A stretch of DNA of 64,000 nucleotides from Lentimonas sp. CC4 (GCF_902728235.1 NZ_CACVBO010000001.1:3434001-3498000); one strand, 5' to 3'; counted from the stretch's first letter, positions 1-10,084 are shown. Notes: a model not told the origin generated them from the letters alone. Numbers and translations are program-made.

Positions 1-513
1 AGAATCGTCCGTAGCATGCTCAACATGTCGAACGTGCAGATTGATAGTATCATGACACCCCGGCCCGTCATGTTCACTTTATCAGAAGAAGTGACACTGC
101 AGGCGTTTGCAGAGCAAATCGAAACACACCCGTTCTCAAGGATCCCAGTCTACGGCGATAACCACGAATTCATCTCTGGCTTCGTCCTACGATCCGACGC
201 GCTCCAAGCCTGCCTAAAAGACCCCAAGCATCCGATCGCAAGCGTAAAGCGTAAGATGACCTTCGTATCCAAGCTAATGACAGTCGATGCACTGTTTCGG
301 CAAATGACGGAACAACGCCAACACATCGCCATGGTTCAAGATGAATACGGCAGCACCGTTGGCCTCGTCACGCTCGAAGACGCGCTGGAAACCCTCGTCG
401 GCATTGAGATCGTCGATGAGCAAGACACTGTCGCCGACCTACGCAAACTCGCTCACAGCCTATGGCAACAACGCGCCAAAGAAATGGGTATCAAAACCGA
501 TATAGATACTTAA
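1..513 (+). CDS. CBS-pair membrane protein (CNNM/HlyC-like), 3' part
   Basis: The reading frame is open from base 1, so this is the C-terminal part of a longer protein whose start lies outside the window. About 170 residues are visible. They hold a tandem CBS pair: MTPRP near the beginning, the strand RIPVY, and then GLVTLEDALETLVGIE, which matches the second CBS domain of CNNM/HlyC/YtfL-type proteins. Such proteins normally carry an N-terminal DUF21 membrane domain and are linked to magnesium or other cation transport, with the CBS pair sensing nucleotides in the cytoplasm. The chain ends soon after the CBS pair, so the CorC_HlyC C-terminal domain found in some relatives is missing. The family call is firm; the transport role is inferred. 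Confidence 0.8.
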   Translation, partial: RIVRSMLNMSNVQIDSIMTPRPVMFTLSEEVTLQAFAEQIETHPFSRIPVYGDNHEFISGFVLRSDALQACLKDPKHPIASVKRKMTFVSKLMTVDALFRQMTEQRQHIAMVQDEYGSTVGLVTLEDALETLVGIEIVDEQDTVADLRKLAHSLWQQRAKEMGIKTDIDT

Positions 514-664
514 TCCTTAAAAGAGTCGTTAGAAGTCAGGACTTAGGAGCTAAACATCAGTGCTTTATAACACCTTTGCTTCTCGCCCAATCGGCGGCAC
601 AGACGACACCCGAAGCGCTTTATGGCCAAAGACTAACTTCGAACGCCTGCCTACAAACGACTCT

Positions 665-1726
665 TCAAGAATTATGCACGTAGAGCGTGCGCGTCGGATA
701 AGCAAATTCGATATTCCGCTCAGCGAACCCTCGGCAGATGCCTAAATTGATCGCCTGCTGGATATCCATATAAACCGCATAATCCGAAGTGTTCACATAG
801 TAAACGACTTCAAAGTCATAGGAGCTATCACCAAACCCCTTGAAGTGCGCACGATCAAAACGCGTGCCTTCAATCGATTCGATCAACTCACGCACCATCG
901 GCGGGATCGATTCCAACTGCTCAGGTGTTGTCTGATATAAAACGCCAAAAGCAAAAGGCACACGGCGTTCCTGCATGCGTTTGTAGTTGCGCACTCGACT
1001 ACTAAGTAAATCGTTATTAGAGAAGATCAATTGCTCACCAGATAGGCTACGCAAACGGGTGGTCTTAAGTCCAATCTTCTCAACCACTCCCATCAAATCG
1101 CCTACGATGATGAAATCTCCGATCACAAAGGGCTTATCCAGAACGATCGACAGCGATGCAAAGAGATCACCTAAGATGTTCTGCAGCGCCAGAGCGACCG
1201 CGATACCAGATATTCCCAATCCTGCAACCAGTGCGGTCACATCATAGCCTAGATTATCCACCACCAATAAGAAGGCCAGCGACCAAATCAATAAACGCAC
1301 GAGAAACGATAAGCCATGAACCACCGAAACGGCGGCAGGATTATCCTCACGCCGTGCATCCGTATAAAAGACAATATACACAGAAACCATACGATTCGCC
1401 CAGACCGCAGCTTGTAGCACCAGCACAATTAAAAGAGTGTAATCGAGATAATTGCCCTTTGCCCCAAAATCCAGTAACTGTGCCCCACCCCAGATCGCGA
1501 CCACCATCAACACAAAGCTCTTCGTCGACTTCAACGCAGCCGCGAGTAAATCGTCCACAACTGTCGCGGTCTTCGTGCTCAAACTCGCAACCTGACGCTG
1601 TAACACCCGTAAAATAAGCTTCAGCAACAAGAACAATACGACAGCAGCGCCAACCGCATACAACCAAAGGTCGAGCGTATTACCTACAAGTTCAGTATTA
1701 TAGATCGTTTCAAACCAATTACTCAT
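665..1726 (-). CDS. MscS-family mechanosensitive channel
   Basis: This is a 353-residue small-conductance mechanosensitive channel homologue. Three hydrophobic segments occupy roughly residues 15-110. They are followed by the pore helix and beta-domain signature of MscS: GLGISGIAVALALQNILG, then DKPFVIGDFIIVGDLMGVVE. MscS channels sit in the inner membrane and release solutes on hypo-osmotic shock. I chose the start at MSNWFE; an in-frame ATG seven codons upstream (1747) is possible, and neither has a good ribosome binding site. The gene is divergent from a second MscS gene at 1910, with about 180 bases between them that must hold both promoters. Length and domain order are usual for short MscS proteins. 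Confidence 0.88.
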   Translation of the reverse strand: MSNWFETIYNTELVGNTLDLWLYAVGAAVVLFLLLKLILRVLQRQVASLSTKTATVVDDLLAAALKSTKSFVLMVVAIWGGAQLLDFGAKGNYLDYTLLIVLVLQAAVWANRMVSVYIVFYTDARREDNPAAVSVVHGLSFLVRLLIWSLAFLLVVDNLGYDVTALVAGLGISGIAVALALQNILGDLFASLSIVLDKPFVIGDFIIVGDLMGVVEKIGLKTTRLRSLSGEQLIFSNNDLLSSRVRNYKRMQERRVPFAFGVLYQTTPEQLESIPPMVRELIESIEGTRFDRAHFKGFGDSSYDFEVVYYVNTSDYAVYMDIQQAINLGICRGFAERNIEFAYPTRTLYVHNS

Positions 1727-1909
1727 GCAGCACGGTGTAGCACGCATGATACCGAACTGTAAAAAAATGCAGGTATATTGCCAATATACGTTAACAATTC
1801 ATCGAAAGAACAAAAAATCTAAGAGTTCGACCGACGGCACAGAGTATATACATGGTTCACATCGAGGCATGCTATCTGCTTAGGCAGTCATATCACACAC
1901 GTATATGGT

Positions 1910-3010
1910 ATGACACTCTTCGAAAACCTGAGCACGACCTCAAATGCCTGGATCATTTTGGTCTGCAGTTCATTCGCCTCCGCTTTACTGCTATTTCTAG
2001 TCAGCAGAATACTGATTCGACGACTGAGGGCACTCACAGCACGCACCCGCTACACCATAGATACACTACTCGTTCGAGCATGTGCCCCCGCCTTAAGTAT
2101 CCTTTCGATCATCGTATGGATTCTTATCGTTGAGTGTCTCTTACGCTATACGGAACTCTTCCAAGCGCGCCCAATGGGCTTCCTTAAAAGCATCATTCAG
2201 GTGCTTTCGATTATCGCAATCCTGCTCTTTTTTGATCGTCTAGTGCATGGCCTGATCGGTGGTTACTCTGATCGCTCCGATACCATCAAAAACAGTAAGA
2301 GCATCATTCAAGGCATCTCACGCGGCCTGATACTCAGCATCGGTTCACTGGTGTTACTTGGCACGTTGGGCATCTCTGTGACACCCATCATCGCGTCACT
2401 AGGCATCTCCTCGCTCGCAGTCGCGCTCGCCTTACAACCGACTTTAGAAAACTTTTTCTCCGGCACGCAACTTGTCATTGATAAACCGATCCGCGTGGGC
2501 GATTTCATAGAATTAGAATCTGGCGAACAGGGCTTTGTCGATCGAATTGGCTGGCGTTCGACTTGGATCAAAATGCTACCGAACAACACCGTCATCATAC
2601 CCAACCGAACGATCGCAAACTCGAAAATAATCAATTATTATTATCCAGAAAAAGAATTGTCCGTTCCAGTTGAAGTCGGCGTGCACTACAATTCTGATCT
2701 GGAACATGTCGAGCGTGTCACACTCGAAGTGGCTCGAGAGATCCTAGTTTCCCATGAATGGGGAATCGATGATTATAATACTTTCGTCGTCTATACTGAA
2801 TTCGGAGATTCCAGCATCAACTTCACCGTCATGCTACGCGCCAAAGAATACTTCAATCGTTTCTGGGTAAAGTCCGCCTTCATTAAGGCGCTGCACAAAC
2901 GCTACGCCGCCGAAGGCATTAACATCCCCTATCCGATTCGTGCGATTAATACGGAACAAGAATCAGCAGTTCTGCCGATCATCAACCAGAAACCATCAAA
3001 TGCCTCCTAG
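1910..3010 (+). CDS. MscS-family mechanosensitive channel, second copy
   Basis: This 366-residue protein has about four N-terminal hydrophobic segments followed by an MscS pore and beta domain: SLGISSLAVALALQPTLENF, then DKPIRVGDFIELESGEQGFV and NRTIANSKI. It should form an inner-membrane mechanosensitive channel. It is clearly diverged from the neighbouring copy at 665-1726, sharing the pore pattern but little else, so this is not a recent duplication. The two genes are transcribed away from each other. The C-terminal tail of about 20 residues after IPYPIRAI is polar and has no recognisable domain. Confidence 0.88.
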   Translation: MTLFENLSTTSNAWIILVCSSFASALLLFLVSRILIRRLRALTARTRYTIDTLLVRACAPALSILSIIVWILIVECLLRYTELFQARPMGFLKSIIQVLSIIAILLFFDRLVHGLIGGYSDRSDTIKNSKSIIQGISRGLILSIGSLVLLGTLGISVTPIIASLGISSLAVALALQPTLENFFSGTQLVIDKPIRVGDFIELESGEQGFVDRIGWRSTWIKMLPNNTVIIPNRTIANSKIINYYYPEKELSVPVEVGVHYNSDLEHVERVTLEVAREILVSHEWGIDDYNTFVVYTEFGDSSINFTVMLRAKEYFNRFWVKSAFIKALHKRYAAEGINIPYPIRAINTEQESAVLPIINQKPSNAS

Positions 3011-3027
3011 CCCCCGCATTGCATACA

Positions 3028-3885
3028 CTAAATTAAATACACTGGATCACCAACTGAGATAGTCGCAGCTTGTGTGACCTCTCCATAGATCCCGAGGTTC
3101 TGATTCGCGTCTTTGACGATACTACGCAAAATACTTTTGTCTTCACCACAGCGTCCCTGTGACCGAACCACTGCGCCGCAACGCGGTGCCGTGTCTACGC
3201 AATGAACTGCAGCCTCACCGATTCGTAGCGATTGATCCAACCAAGCTTGCTCGACTAACCCCGACATACCAGGCAGCGTCTCAATCATAATGTTTGGACG
3301 AAAACGCGCGATATCCCAGTCTGCCGCTGCATTGAGTTGATGCATGTGCTCTAGACTCGCAGTAGTAAGAATATGTAACGATGCGACTAAGAAAAAGGTG
3401 CCTGGTCTGGAAACATTTTCCTGCGCTTCCAACGGCAAGTTATCCAGATCAGGAAGTGGCTCTCCTGGTTCACGTTCAAAGGTAGCTTTCAATTCTTCCA
3501 ACCATGTATGGTCATCTTGCTTATGACGCTTATAGAAGGAAGCGTCCTCACGCGGTCGTAAGCGCTGCAACAAACTTTCATAGCCAATCAACTCAGAGAC
3601 GTAACGATGCGCTAGTGCAGAATCACTGGTATGCGTTTGACCATCGGGAAATTTAATCACAACAGGATTGCAGCCATCATAGGGCTCCAAACACACAGCA
3701 CTGCATTGCAATAACTTCGGGCGAAACTTACAGCTCTGTATTTCCTGCCGAGCGACATCCTGCACCGCCCAGATACGATCGCCCTGCAAACCTTGGCTAC
3801 CCATTGGACAATGTGGCATCGATTCACCCGCCATCCCCTTAACTGGGTAGCGCCAGATAGATTGAATGCGCCCCACCTGTTTCAT
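3028..3885 (-). CDS. MOSC domain protein (YcbX/mARC-like)
   Basis: This 285-residue protein has an N-terminal MOSC_N beta-barrel (GRIQSIWRYPVKGMAGES, GDRIWAV) and a C-terminal MOSC domain with the conserved cysteine in APRCGAVVRSQ. The family binds molybdenum cofactor through that cysteine and reduces N-hydroxylated compounds, as in E. coli YcbX and the mARC enzymes. It lacks the C-terminal ferredoxin domain of YcbX, so it needs a separate electron donor, and none is adjacent. It ends 17 bases from the MscS gene (3010), to which it is convergent. The family call is strong; the substrate is unknown. Confidence 0.82.
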   Translation of the reverse strand: MKQVGRIQSIWRYPVKGMAGESMPHCPMGSQGLQGDRIWAVQDVARQEIQSCKFRPKLLQCSAVCLEPYDGCNPVVIKFPDGQTHTSDSALAHRYVSELIGYESLLQRLRPREDASFYKRHKQDDHTWLEELKATFEREPGEPLPDLDNLPLEAQENVSRPGTFFLVASLHILTTASLEHMHQLNAAADWDIARFRPNIMIETLPGMSGLVEQAWLDQSLRIGEAAVHCVDTAPRCGAVVRSQGRCGEDKSILRSIVKDANQNLGIYGEVTQAATISVGDPVYLI

Positions 3886-4087
3886 AGTAAGTGCTGCTCC
3901 GATACCGCTTTGTGAGAGTTCATAGCCCTAAGCCGGAGCAAGATCTATGCTCGTGCTTCACTACATCAAAAATTAATCAAAATGGGTCCCACACACAGTC
4001 TCCCAATCAACCAAGAACCATGAGTATAAAGAGCTCAATATGTGCGAACTGGCAATTCCTTGGCTCTCCAAACTATGAGTTTGCAAA

Positions 4088-5407
4088 TCAATTCTTCCGC
4101 TGCCCCTCTTCAGAAGGTGCAATCTCGGGATTGTCGGCCGCCCACGCAGCATACGCTTCGGGTGCAGCACGCTTCCAATCCCTTGCGACTCGTCGGATCG
4201 TATCAGCGCGCAACTTCGTATCATTGACCGAGACCGCGAAACTCATGGCGGCATCAGGGTCCACTCGTGCGACCTCACGCGAATACTCAGCGACAGATCG
4301 ATCCAGCTCAGGAGAAGCCGGCTGTTCATTTAGATATTCGCCCGCTTCGTAGGGATCTCGCTCTGCCCACTCCTCGATCACTTCAGCCATGGCTCGGGCA
4401 TATAGCTCTGTGTTTTCCTTATACCCCGAAACAAACTCCAATGCAGCTTGCGGGTCCTGCTGAGCCCACTCTTGCGCCAACTCAGGCACCGCGGCTCTTA
4501 GAACCTCCGGATCCTTGATCGCCGACAAGCGCACCGCCGCGGCCGCAGGGTTGCTCTCCCCTAATTCATCGGCCAAGCGCTCCAGTAGCTCACGTCGATT
4601 TCGAGTCGCTGGCATTGCTGCCAAATCATCCAAAGCCATCACCCCACGTTCGCTGATCAAATTCCGGGCGATTTGTGGCGCCGTCCAGCGATCCATTAAA
4701 TTCGACTCGCCCTCTAAGCCTGAAAGATACTGCAGCGCTTGTAGCGGATTACTTTCACTCCAACCGACCAATAACCCTCGTTGGTAGCGTGCCGGATTCT
4801 CGCTAGCATCGACCCATGCACGGGCGCTTGCGGGATCCAGACTCGCCCATGAGGAGAGCGCAATCCCCGCAGCCATACCCGCATGACGCCCACCGCGCTC
4901 TTCCGCATAAGCCACCGCTGCCGGTGCATCACTGCGTCCCCAAGCATAATACATCATGCTCATCTGCTGCATCCGGTCAAAATCGTTCGGTTGACTGGCA
5001 ATCAAATCTGCAATCGCTGGCATCTCCTCGGAGCTCGCCTCAGAGAGCAACAGCGCCAGCTTTGAGATGCGCTCCAAATCATTCGATGCCGATAGCGCCT
5101 CTTGAGCGGCTCCCAAAGGATCGATCTGACTCAAGCGCAAAAAAGCGTCCAGCGCTGCCACTTGTGGGTTCAGTGTAACGGAGGTCATTTCCTCCCCTCC
5201 GAGTTCGGCATCAAGCACCCGAGCCTCCTTCAGCTCCAGAGCGATTGCCTCGCCTCGAACCCGTGCATTGCTCGCAGTCGCATCACTGTGCGCCCCAGCC
5301 TCAGGCTTCTCATCGCCCAGACGTAAACCAATAAAAACGCCCATCAAGAGCGTCAGCAGGCAGGCACCAATCAAAAGTATCGGACGTATCGACGGGGAAT
5401 TTCTCAT
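4088..5407 (-). CDS. Membrane-anchored helical repeat protein of unknown function
   Basis: I do not recognise a named family. The 439-residue protein begins with a short basic segment and one hydrophobic helix (about residues 9-30), then a linker rich in Ala, Glu and Asp. From about residue 150 a unit of roughly 30-45 residues recurs with the pattern W-x(2,3)-x-D-P-x-x-A, seen as SWASLDPASARAWVD, EWAQQDPQAALEFV, EWAERDPYEAGEYL and EVARVDPDAAMSFA. This suggests an alpha-helical solenoid facing the periplasm or outer surface. Similar proteins are common in Verrucomicrobia, as far as I recall, without an assigned role. It stands alone, with spacers of about 100-200 bases on each side. Confidence 0.6.
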   Translation of the reverse strand: MRNSPSIRPILLIGACLLTLLMGVFIGLRLGDEKPEAGAHSDATASNARVRGEAIALELKEARVLDAELGGEEMTSVTLNPQVAALDAFLRLSQIDPLGAAQEALSASNDLERISKLALLLSEASSEEMPAIADLIASQPNDFDRMQQMSMMYYAWGRSDAPAAVAYAEERGGRHAGMAAGIALSSWASLDPASARAWVDASENPARYQRGLLVGWSESNPLQALQYLSGLEGESNLMDRWTAPQIARNLISERGVMALDDLAAMPATRNRRELLERLADELGESNPAAAAVRLSAIKDPEVLRAAVPELAQEWAQQDPQAALEFVSGYKENTELYARAMAEVIEEWAERDPYEAGEYLNEQPASPELDRSVAEYSREVARVDPDAAMSFAVSVNDTKLRADTIRRVARDWKRAAPEAYAAWAADNPEIAPSEEGQRKN

Positions 5408-5508
5408 AGCGCACTATACCACATTCTTTAAAAGAAAAAACCTAGTTTGAATAATTTGCCAAACACTCGGGCTCAATGCTGGCAGCTCTCATTTCAACAG
5501 CTCTCACA

Positions 5509-6570
5509 CTAAGGCCCCCATGTAAGTTGATTCGCCTGACCTGCGGCATGCCAAAGTTCACGTTGCTTCAAATCCATGACGACGATACGGTGCTCCTTCG
5601 TGTATACCCGCTCAACCGCACCGGTCGCATTCTGCTTACGGCTCACCCCTCTCAGACGCTTCCCAGTCACCCCAAGCGCTAGATAGCGACCACAGGGCGA
5701 TTGCACTGCACCGCGCGCGTTCCACAATTCAGGCTGATGCTGATACTTAACCGTCAGCAATTCTGACACGGCATCCTGCTTGAAATCGTAATACTGCAAA
5801 TCCGCGCCGCTGCGACGAAACCAGAAGCCTGCACCATCCGCTGACCAAACAGGATAATGCCCAGCCCGCAGGAGTCGAGCGCAGCGGTTCGACTCCAGAT
5901 TCCACAAGTGCACACCCTCGCAACTGATCAGTGCTTGAGCCGATCCATCAGGGGCAAAACAGCCGCTCTTCCCATGTCCCTCAGACAGTGGAGCACTCAA
6001 GAGTCGCTGACCATTCAGGCCGACTAAATACACACCCTCCGCCCCAGCAAAAATCATTTGGCGGCGAGCCTGGCTAAACGCCAATGGACGATACGCGTCC
6101 TGACACAACGGACGATACGCGCAGCGCTGCTCCCCAGGTCTCAATGCAAACAACTGATGCTCGATGACGACGCGATCATCACTAGGGCGATCCGTAGCAA
6201 TCAGCCCAAAGAGTTGACCACTCGCCCCTTTCTGAGATGCGATCCACTCTAACTGCCAAAGCACCCATCGATTTAACGGCAGCGAAAGCACGGTTTCAGA
6301 ACTACCTATCTCTAGATCATACGCTCTTAATTCACTATAATCCCGCTTCGCCAAACCGGACGCGCACACATAACGATACGCTTTTTTAGCAAGTGGATCA
6401 TAAGCGATCGGGCACTCAACAACACCAACTTCCCCGAGGTCGTAGCGCAGCGAGAGATCACCACTCAGGTGAAACAAGCGCCCCGCATCTTCTACCAATA
6501 GCGACGGCGCACCGGCACGTGGAGCCACCTCACTCCATCCTTCAGCTAGTTCCAACTCCAGTTTCTGCAT
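5509..6570 (-). CDS. Predicted beta-propeller protein, function unknown
   Basis: This 353-residue protein has no signal peptide. It has the composition of a WD40/TolB-like beta-propeller: repeated short strands with patterns such as YRPLAFSQARRQMIFAG, GKSGCFAPDGSAQALIS and QSPCGRYLALGVTG, spaced about 45-60 residues apart. No catalytic motif is visible. It starts at ATG 6570 (MQKLELELAEGW), about 140 bases from the divergent NAD(P)-binding gene at 6709. A scaffold or recognition role would be usual for the fold, but nothing in the sequence shows the partner. Confidence 0.55.
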   Translation of the reverse strand: MQKLELELAEGWSEVAPRAGAPSLLVEDAGRLFHLSGDLSLRYDLGEVGVVECPIAYDPLAKKAYRYVCASGLAKRDYSELRAYDLEIGSSETVLSLPLNRWVLWQLEWIASQKGASGQLFGLIATDRPSDDRVVIEHQLFALRPGEQRCAYRPLCQDAYRPLAFSQARRQMIFAGAEGVYLVGLNGQRLLSAPLSEGHGKSGCFAPDGSAQALISCEGVHLWNLESNRCARLLRAGHYPVWSADGAGFWFRRSGADLQYYDFKQDAVSELLTVKYQHQPELWNARGAVQSPCGRYLALGVTGKRLRGVSRKQNATGAVERVYTKEHRIVVMDLKQRELWHAAGQANQLTWGP

Positions 6571-6708
6571 AAGTGCGCCACTGTAGAGAAAGCGGCTCTA
6601 ATTACTACGAAAAATACGACCCTTTTTTCATCTCCCTCTTCCGATACACGGTTGACCTCAGCTGCCGAACTCAGACCTTAGAGCACTATGTTGAAGCATC
6701 ACTCATCC

Positions 6709-7323
6709 ATGAAAATACTAGTCGTCGGAGCCAGTGGCCAGATCGGCCGACGACTGGTGCCAAAGCTCATCGACGACGGGCACCAAGTTGAGGTCTGTCT
6801 TCGCAACCAAGCACACGCACCCGAATTTGAGCGAATGCATGCATCAGTCAGGTTCGCCGATCTGGAAGGCGACCTCGGCACACTTTGCGCAGGCGTCGAC
6901 TGCGTCATCTTTACCGCAGGGTCTGGCGGATCGACAGGCAAAGACAAAACACTGACCGTCGATCTCTGGGGCGCGATACAATGCATTCGAGCAAGCGAGG
7001 CAGCCGGAGTGAAACGCTTCGTAATGATCAGTGCATTGAAAGCATCCGAACCGAACCGCGGCAGTGATGCCCTCAAGCCCTACCTCGTAGCAAAGCACGC
7101 TGCGGATGAAATCCTCAAACACAGCACACTCAATTACAGCATCCTTCGCCCCGGCAGACTCACCGACAGCACAGACAGTCGACCGGTTCGAGTATTTCAC
7201 GAATCTGAAACAGCGGACTATGCAGGCTCCATTTCGCGCGCCAACGTCGCAGAATTTATTCGGCAACACCTGCGAAGCGTCGAACGAAATGTGATCCTCG
7301 ATTTAATTGAGTCAGTTGATTAA
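6709..7323 (+). CDS. NAD(P)-binding SDR-like protein (YwnB/YhfK type)
   Basis: This 204-residue protein is a short atypical short-chain dehydrogenase. It opens with MKILVVGASGQIGRRLV, the GxxGxxG dinucleotide-binding loop, and contains DCVIFTAG and RFVMISALKA, typical of NAD(P)H-binding NmrA/YhfK-like proteins. I start it at the ATG directly before KILVVGA; an in-frame ATG seven codons upstream (6688) adds only MLKHHSS. The stop codon overlaps by four bases the end of the convergent treZ gene. Members act as oxidoreductases or redox sensors. The substrate cannot be read from sequence. Confidence 0.75.
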   Translation: MKILVVGASGQIGRRLVPKLIDDGHQVEVCLRNQAHAPEFERMHASVRFADLEGDLGTLCAGVDCVIFTAGSGGSTGKDKTLTVDLWGAIQCIRASEAAGVKRFVMISALKASEPNRGSDALKPYLVAKHAADEILKHSTLNYSILRPGRLTDSTDSRPVRVFHESETADYAGSISRANVAEFIRQHLRSVERNVILDLIESVD

Positions 7324-9053
7324 CCAGCGGAGGAACAAATAACCGCGACTTTCCAATTGCCCACGGCGTCGTTCTGTAGGAGAACATGACCATCGTGCTT
7401 CACGACTTCAGCGATCGATTGACTGGCAACAATACAAGCATGATTGCTATAGCGCACAGTAAGCGTCTGACTTTCGCGGCACCAATCAACCTTTAGTCGA
7501 TCAGGATTGAGAATACCAGCGTGCGTCCATGATTTACGCATCTGTATCAGTGATTGAATCCATCGAAATTTATGGTTCGGCACGGTGTGCGTATGGCATT
7601 TGGAACGGCTAAATGCTTCAACCGAATCTGGGGCCGTCATTTGCGACCAATCATAATCCGCATACTCTTTAGCTCGGCCTTCACGTATTAGCTGCAATAG
7701 TTGCTCATTCTTGTGATCGACAAAATAAAAAAATGGATTCGGCTCTCCATATTCATCTCCCATAAATAACATAGGCAAGTGCGGCATCAAGAAAAGCAAA
7801 GCTGTCAACAACTCCCATTCCGACAGCTCTAATGCATTGAGAGCTCGCCGTCCCAAAGGATCGTTCCCCGTAATGTCATGATTGTTCAGATAAGCAATAT
7901 GAGTTGCCCCTGGGTGCTGCGCAGCAGCAGAACCTCCAACACGCTGAGGTGCCCATGGAACTCCATCAAAAATCCTCCCAGCCCCTAGCACCTGCAAAAA
8001 GTCCTGCCAAGGCTGATAGGTTCGCTTATTATGTGTGCATACCTCTGTAAAACTCGCCTGCGCTGCATACGCGAAGTCGTCGCACCAAATACTATCAACC
8101 CCCCATGAGACCTCCGAATCAGACGACTTCAAATACAGCGAATTGTGAACGTTGGCCTCGCCTATCAACAAAATATTACGGTTCTGCGCCCGAGCCAACT
8201 CATCTATTTCCTGCGAAACTTCCCGCAGCAGATGGATTGCTGAATCATCTTTAATATGGTGAATCGCATCGAATCGGAGTGCATCGATATGAAACTCATC
8301 TACCCACTGCAAAATATTCTGACGCACGTAATTTCGAACTGGTAAAGAGTCGTCCCCATCCAGGTTCAAACAATTTCCCCACGGAGTGCTGTGCGTTTTA
8401 GAAAAATACGCCCCATACGTCTGTAGACAACAACCTTCTGGACCGATATGGTTATAAACAACATCCAACGCTACCGCTATTCCGCATAGGTGGAGTGCAT
8501 TGATCAACCGTTTTAAAGCCCGCGGACCACCATATGTATCCTGCACAGCAAATGGAAAAACCCCATCATAGCCCCAGTTCCAGCGTCCAGAAAATTGAGC
8601 AACTGGCATCAACTTTACACAAGTAACACCGAGATCCTGGAGTCGATCAATATGCTCAATAATTGCCTCAAAAGTCCCAGCTTCGGTAAAAGTCCCAACA
8701 TGTAATTCATAAAAAATACATGCTTCAAGCGGGATGCCACGCCACTCATGGTCTTCCCACTCAAATGTATCAGGAACATACGCTGACGGCCCCAAAACAC
8801 CTTGAGGTTGATAGCGCGAACAAGGATCAGAAAAGCATTCCCCAGAATCACTAACGTAATAATAAGTAATTACATTCCCTGTAAATGGTATGCGACAGCA
8901 ATAAACCCCCTGATCACAGAGCATTGAAAGATGTCGAGTCACACCGTCGACTGTTACCTCCAATGAGAGTGACGACTGATAAGGCGCCCACACACGAAAG
9001 ACTAATTCATCTCCCTCCTGACTAACGCCCATTCGATCTGAAAGATTTAGCAT
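7320..9053 (-). CDS. treZ: Malto-oligosyltrehalose trehalohydrolase
   Basis: This 577-residue GH13 enzyme should release trehalose from maltooligosyl-trehalose. An N-terminal CBM48-like domain (about 1-95) precedes the TreZ signature FYELHVGTFTEAGTF (about 114-128). The GH13 regions follow: DVVYNH (198-202), LRFDAIHH with nucleophile Asp262, LIGEANV with acid/base Glu299, and NNHD with Asp393. All three catalytic acids are present and the length is near normal for the family. Its usual partner, maltooligosyl-trehalose synthase (TreY), is not in the window, so the pathway cannot be confirmed here. A glycogen-branching role is less likely because the HVGTFT motif is TreZ-like. It ends convergently against the gene at 6709. 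Confidence 0.8.
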   Translation of the reverse strand: MLNLSDRMGVSQEGDELVFRVWAPYQSSLSLEVTVDGVTRHLSMLCDQGVYCCRIPFTGNVITYYYVSDSGECFSDPCSRYQPQGVLGPSAYVPDTFEWEDHEWRGIPLEACIFYELHVGTFTEAGTFEAIIEHIDRLQDLGVTCVKLMPVAQFSGRWNWGYDGVFPFAVQDTYGGPRALKRLINALHLCGIAVALDVVYNHIGPEGCCLQTYGAYFSKTHSTPWGNCLNLDGDDSLPVRNYVRQNILQWVDEFHIDALRFDAIHHIKDDSAIHLLREVSQEIDELARAQNRNILLIGEANVHNSLYLKSSDSEVSWGVDSIWCDDFAYAAQASFTEVCTHNKRTYQPWQDFLQVLGAGRIFDGVPWAPQRVGGSAAAQHPGATHIAYLNNHDITGNDPLGRRALNALELSEWELLTALLFLMPHLPMLFMGDEYGEPNPFFYFVDHKNEQLLQLIREGRAKEYADYDWSQMTAPDSVEAFSRSKCHTHTVPNHKFRWIQSLIQMRKSWTHAGILNPDRLKVDWCRESQTLTVRYSNHACIVASQSIAEVVKHDGHVLLQNDAVGNWKVAVICSSAG

Positions 9054-9163
9054 ATGATCTCTTCTTAAAAACGAGTCACAGCTTGCGGCAGCAATATCTG
9101 CTTAGCGATAAAAAACGAGGCCCTGCAAATCGTATCAACAGACGCCCTGCGTGAAGGTCGAAC

Positions 9164-10084
9164 CTAAGCCTCCACCAAAACGTGCGCCGAATCCATGTTT
9201 TTACGCGAGTGACTCATAATCTCTTTAGCAACAGATTGGTAGTCATCGCGAACAGAGCCTTCTTTCTTCGCGGTCCCGATCAAACAAACTGGAAGGCCTA
9301 ATGTCACAGCACGCGGCACAATCACTTCATCACGAACCTGTGAATTAAAGATCTTCATATCTCCGGCTACAACCCCTTTGCCCTTCAGCTGATTAATACG
9401 CACCTGCGTGCGCATTTTCGCAGAGATTAAATTCACATTTGTCTTAATTGAGTTAAAGATGGCACCCCTAACTTCAGCGAAAGGGCCCATACTTTCAGTG
9501 CGATACATCTCTACCGCAGAGTAGAAATTCTGAAGCTTTTCAGCCAATAAGGTAAAACCGATTAAACTAAGCGCATCTGGGTTACAGGGCACATAGATTT
9601 CATGACTTGAAAAAATACCACATGCTGAGGCAGACAGAATATTGGGCGGACAATCGAATAAAATAAAATCATACTCGTCCTCAATCTCTGCGATCTGCTC
9701 TTGAAATAACACACACGGCGGACGCCCATCTTTCGACTCATACTCTTCCTCCAGATCAATGAGCGAAAAAGTCGTCGGCAGTAAATCCAGCCCAGGCAAC
9801 GCAACATCGGCATCCTCAGGCGAGTAAACCACATTTTTATAGATACAATCGCGAAGCCGAGCCGTGCCTGGTTCAAAAATCGTATAAATATACCCACTCT
9901 GACTCTCAACCAATTGATTCCAACGAGAAATTCGCAATAACCAGATACTCGAATTGGATTGCACATCCAGATCAACGATCAACACACGCTTCCCTTCTTG
10001 AGCAAGAGCCGCTGCCACGTTCACGATTAGCGAAGTCTTCCCAACTCCCCCTTTATAATTAATAAAACTGATCTTTCGGGTCAT
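9164..10084 (-). CDS. ParA-family ATPase, orphan
   Basis: This 306-residue ATPase carries the deviant Walker A motif KGGVGKT at residues 11-17, the Walker A' segment VLIVDLDVQSNSS and a Walker B-like FDCPPN. ParA proteins form nucleotide-dependent dimers on DNA or membranes and position plasmids, chromosomes or protein clusters. No parB homologue or obvious parS lies beside it, so it is an orphan ParA, perhaps positioning a protein cargo rather than DNA. The C-terminus (about 265-306) is charged. A 53-residue membrane protein lies upstream on the same strand, 118 bases away. Confidence 0.85.
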   Translation of the reverse strand: MTRKISFINYKGGVGKTSLIVNVAAALAQEGKRVLIVDLDVQSNSSIWLLRISRWNQLVESQSGYIYTIFEPGTARLRDCIYKNVVYSPEDADVALPGLDLLPTTFSLIDLEEEYESKDGRPPCVLFQEQIAEIEDEYDFILFDCPPNILSASACGIFSSHEIYVPCNPDALSLIGFTLLAEKLQNFYSAVEMYRTESMGPFAEVRGAIFNSIKTNVNLISAKMRTQVRINQLKGKGVVAGDMKIFNSQVRDEVIVPRAVTLGLPVCLIGTAKKEGSVRDDYQSVAKEIMSHSRKNMDSAHVLVEA

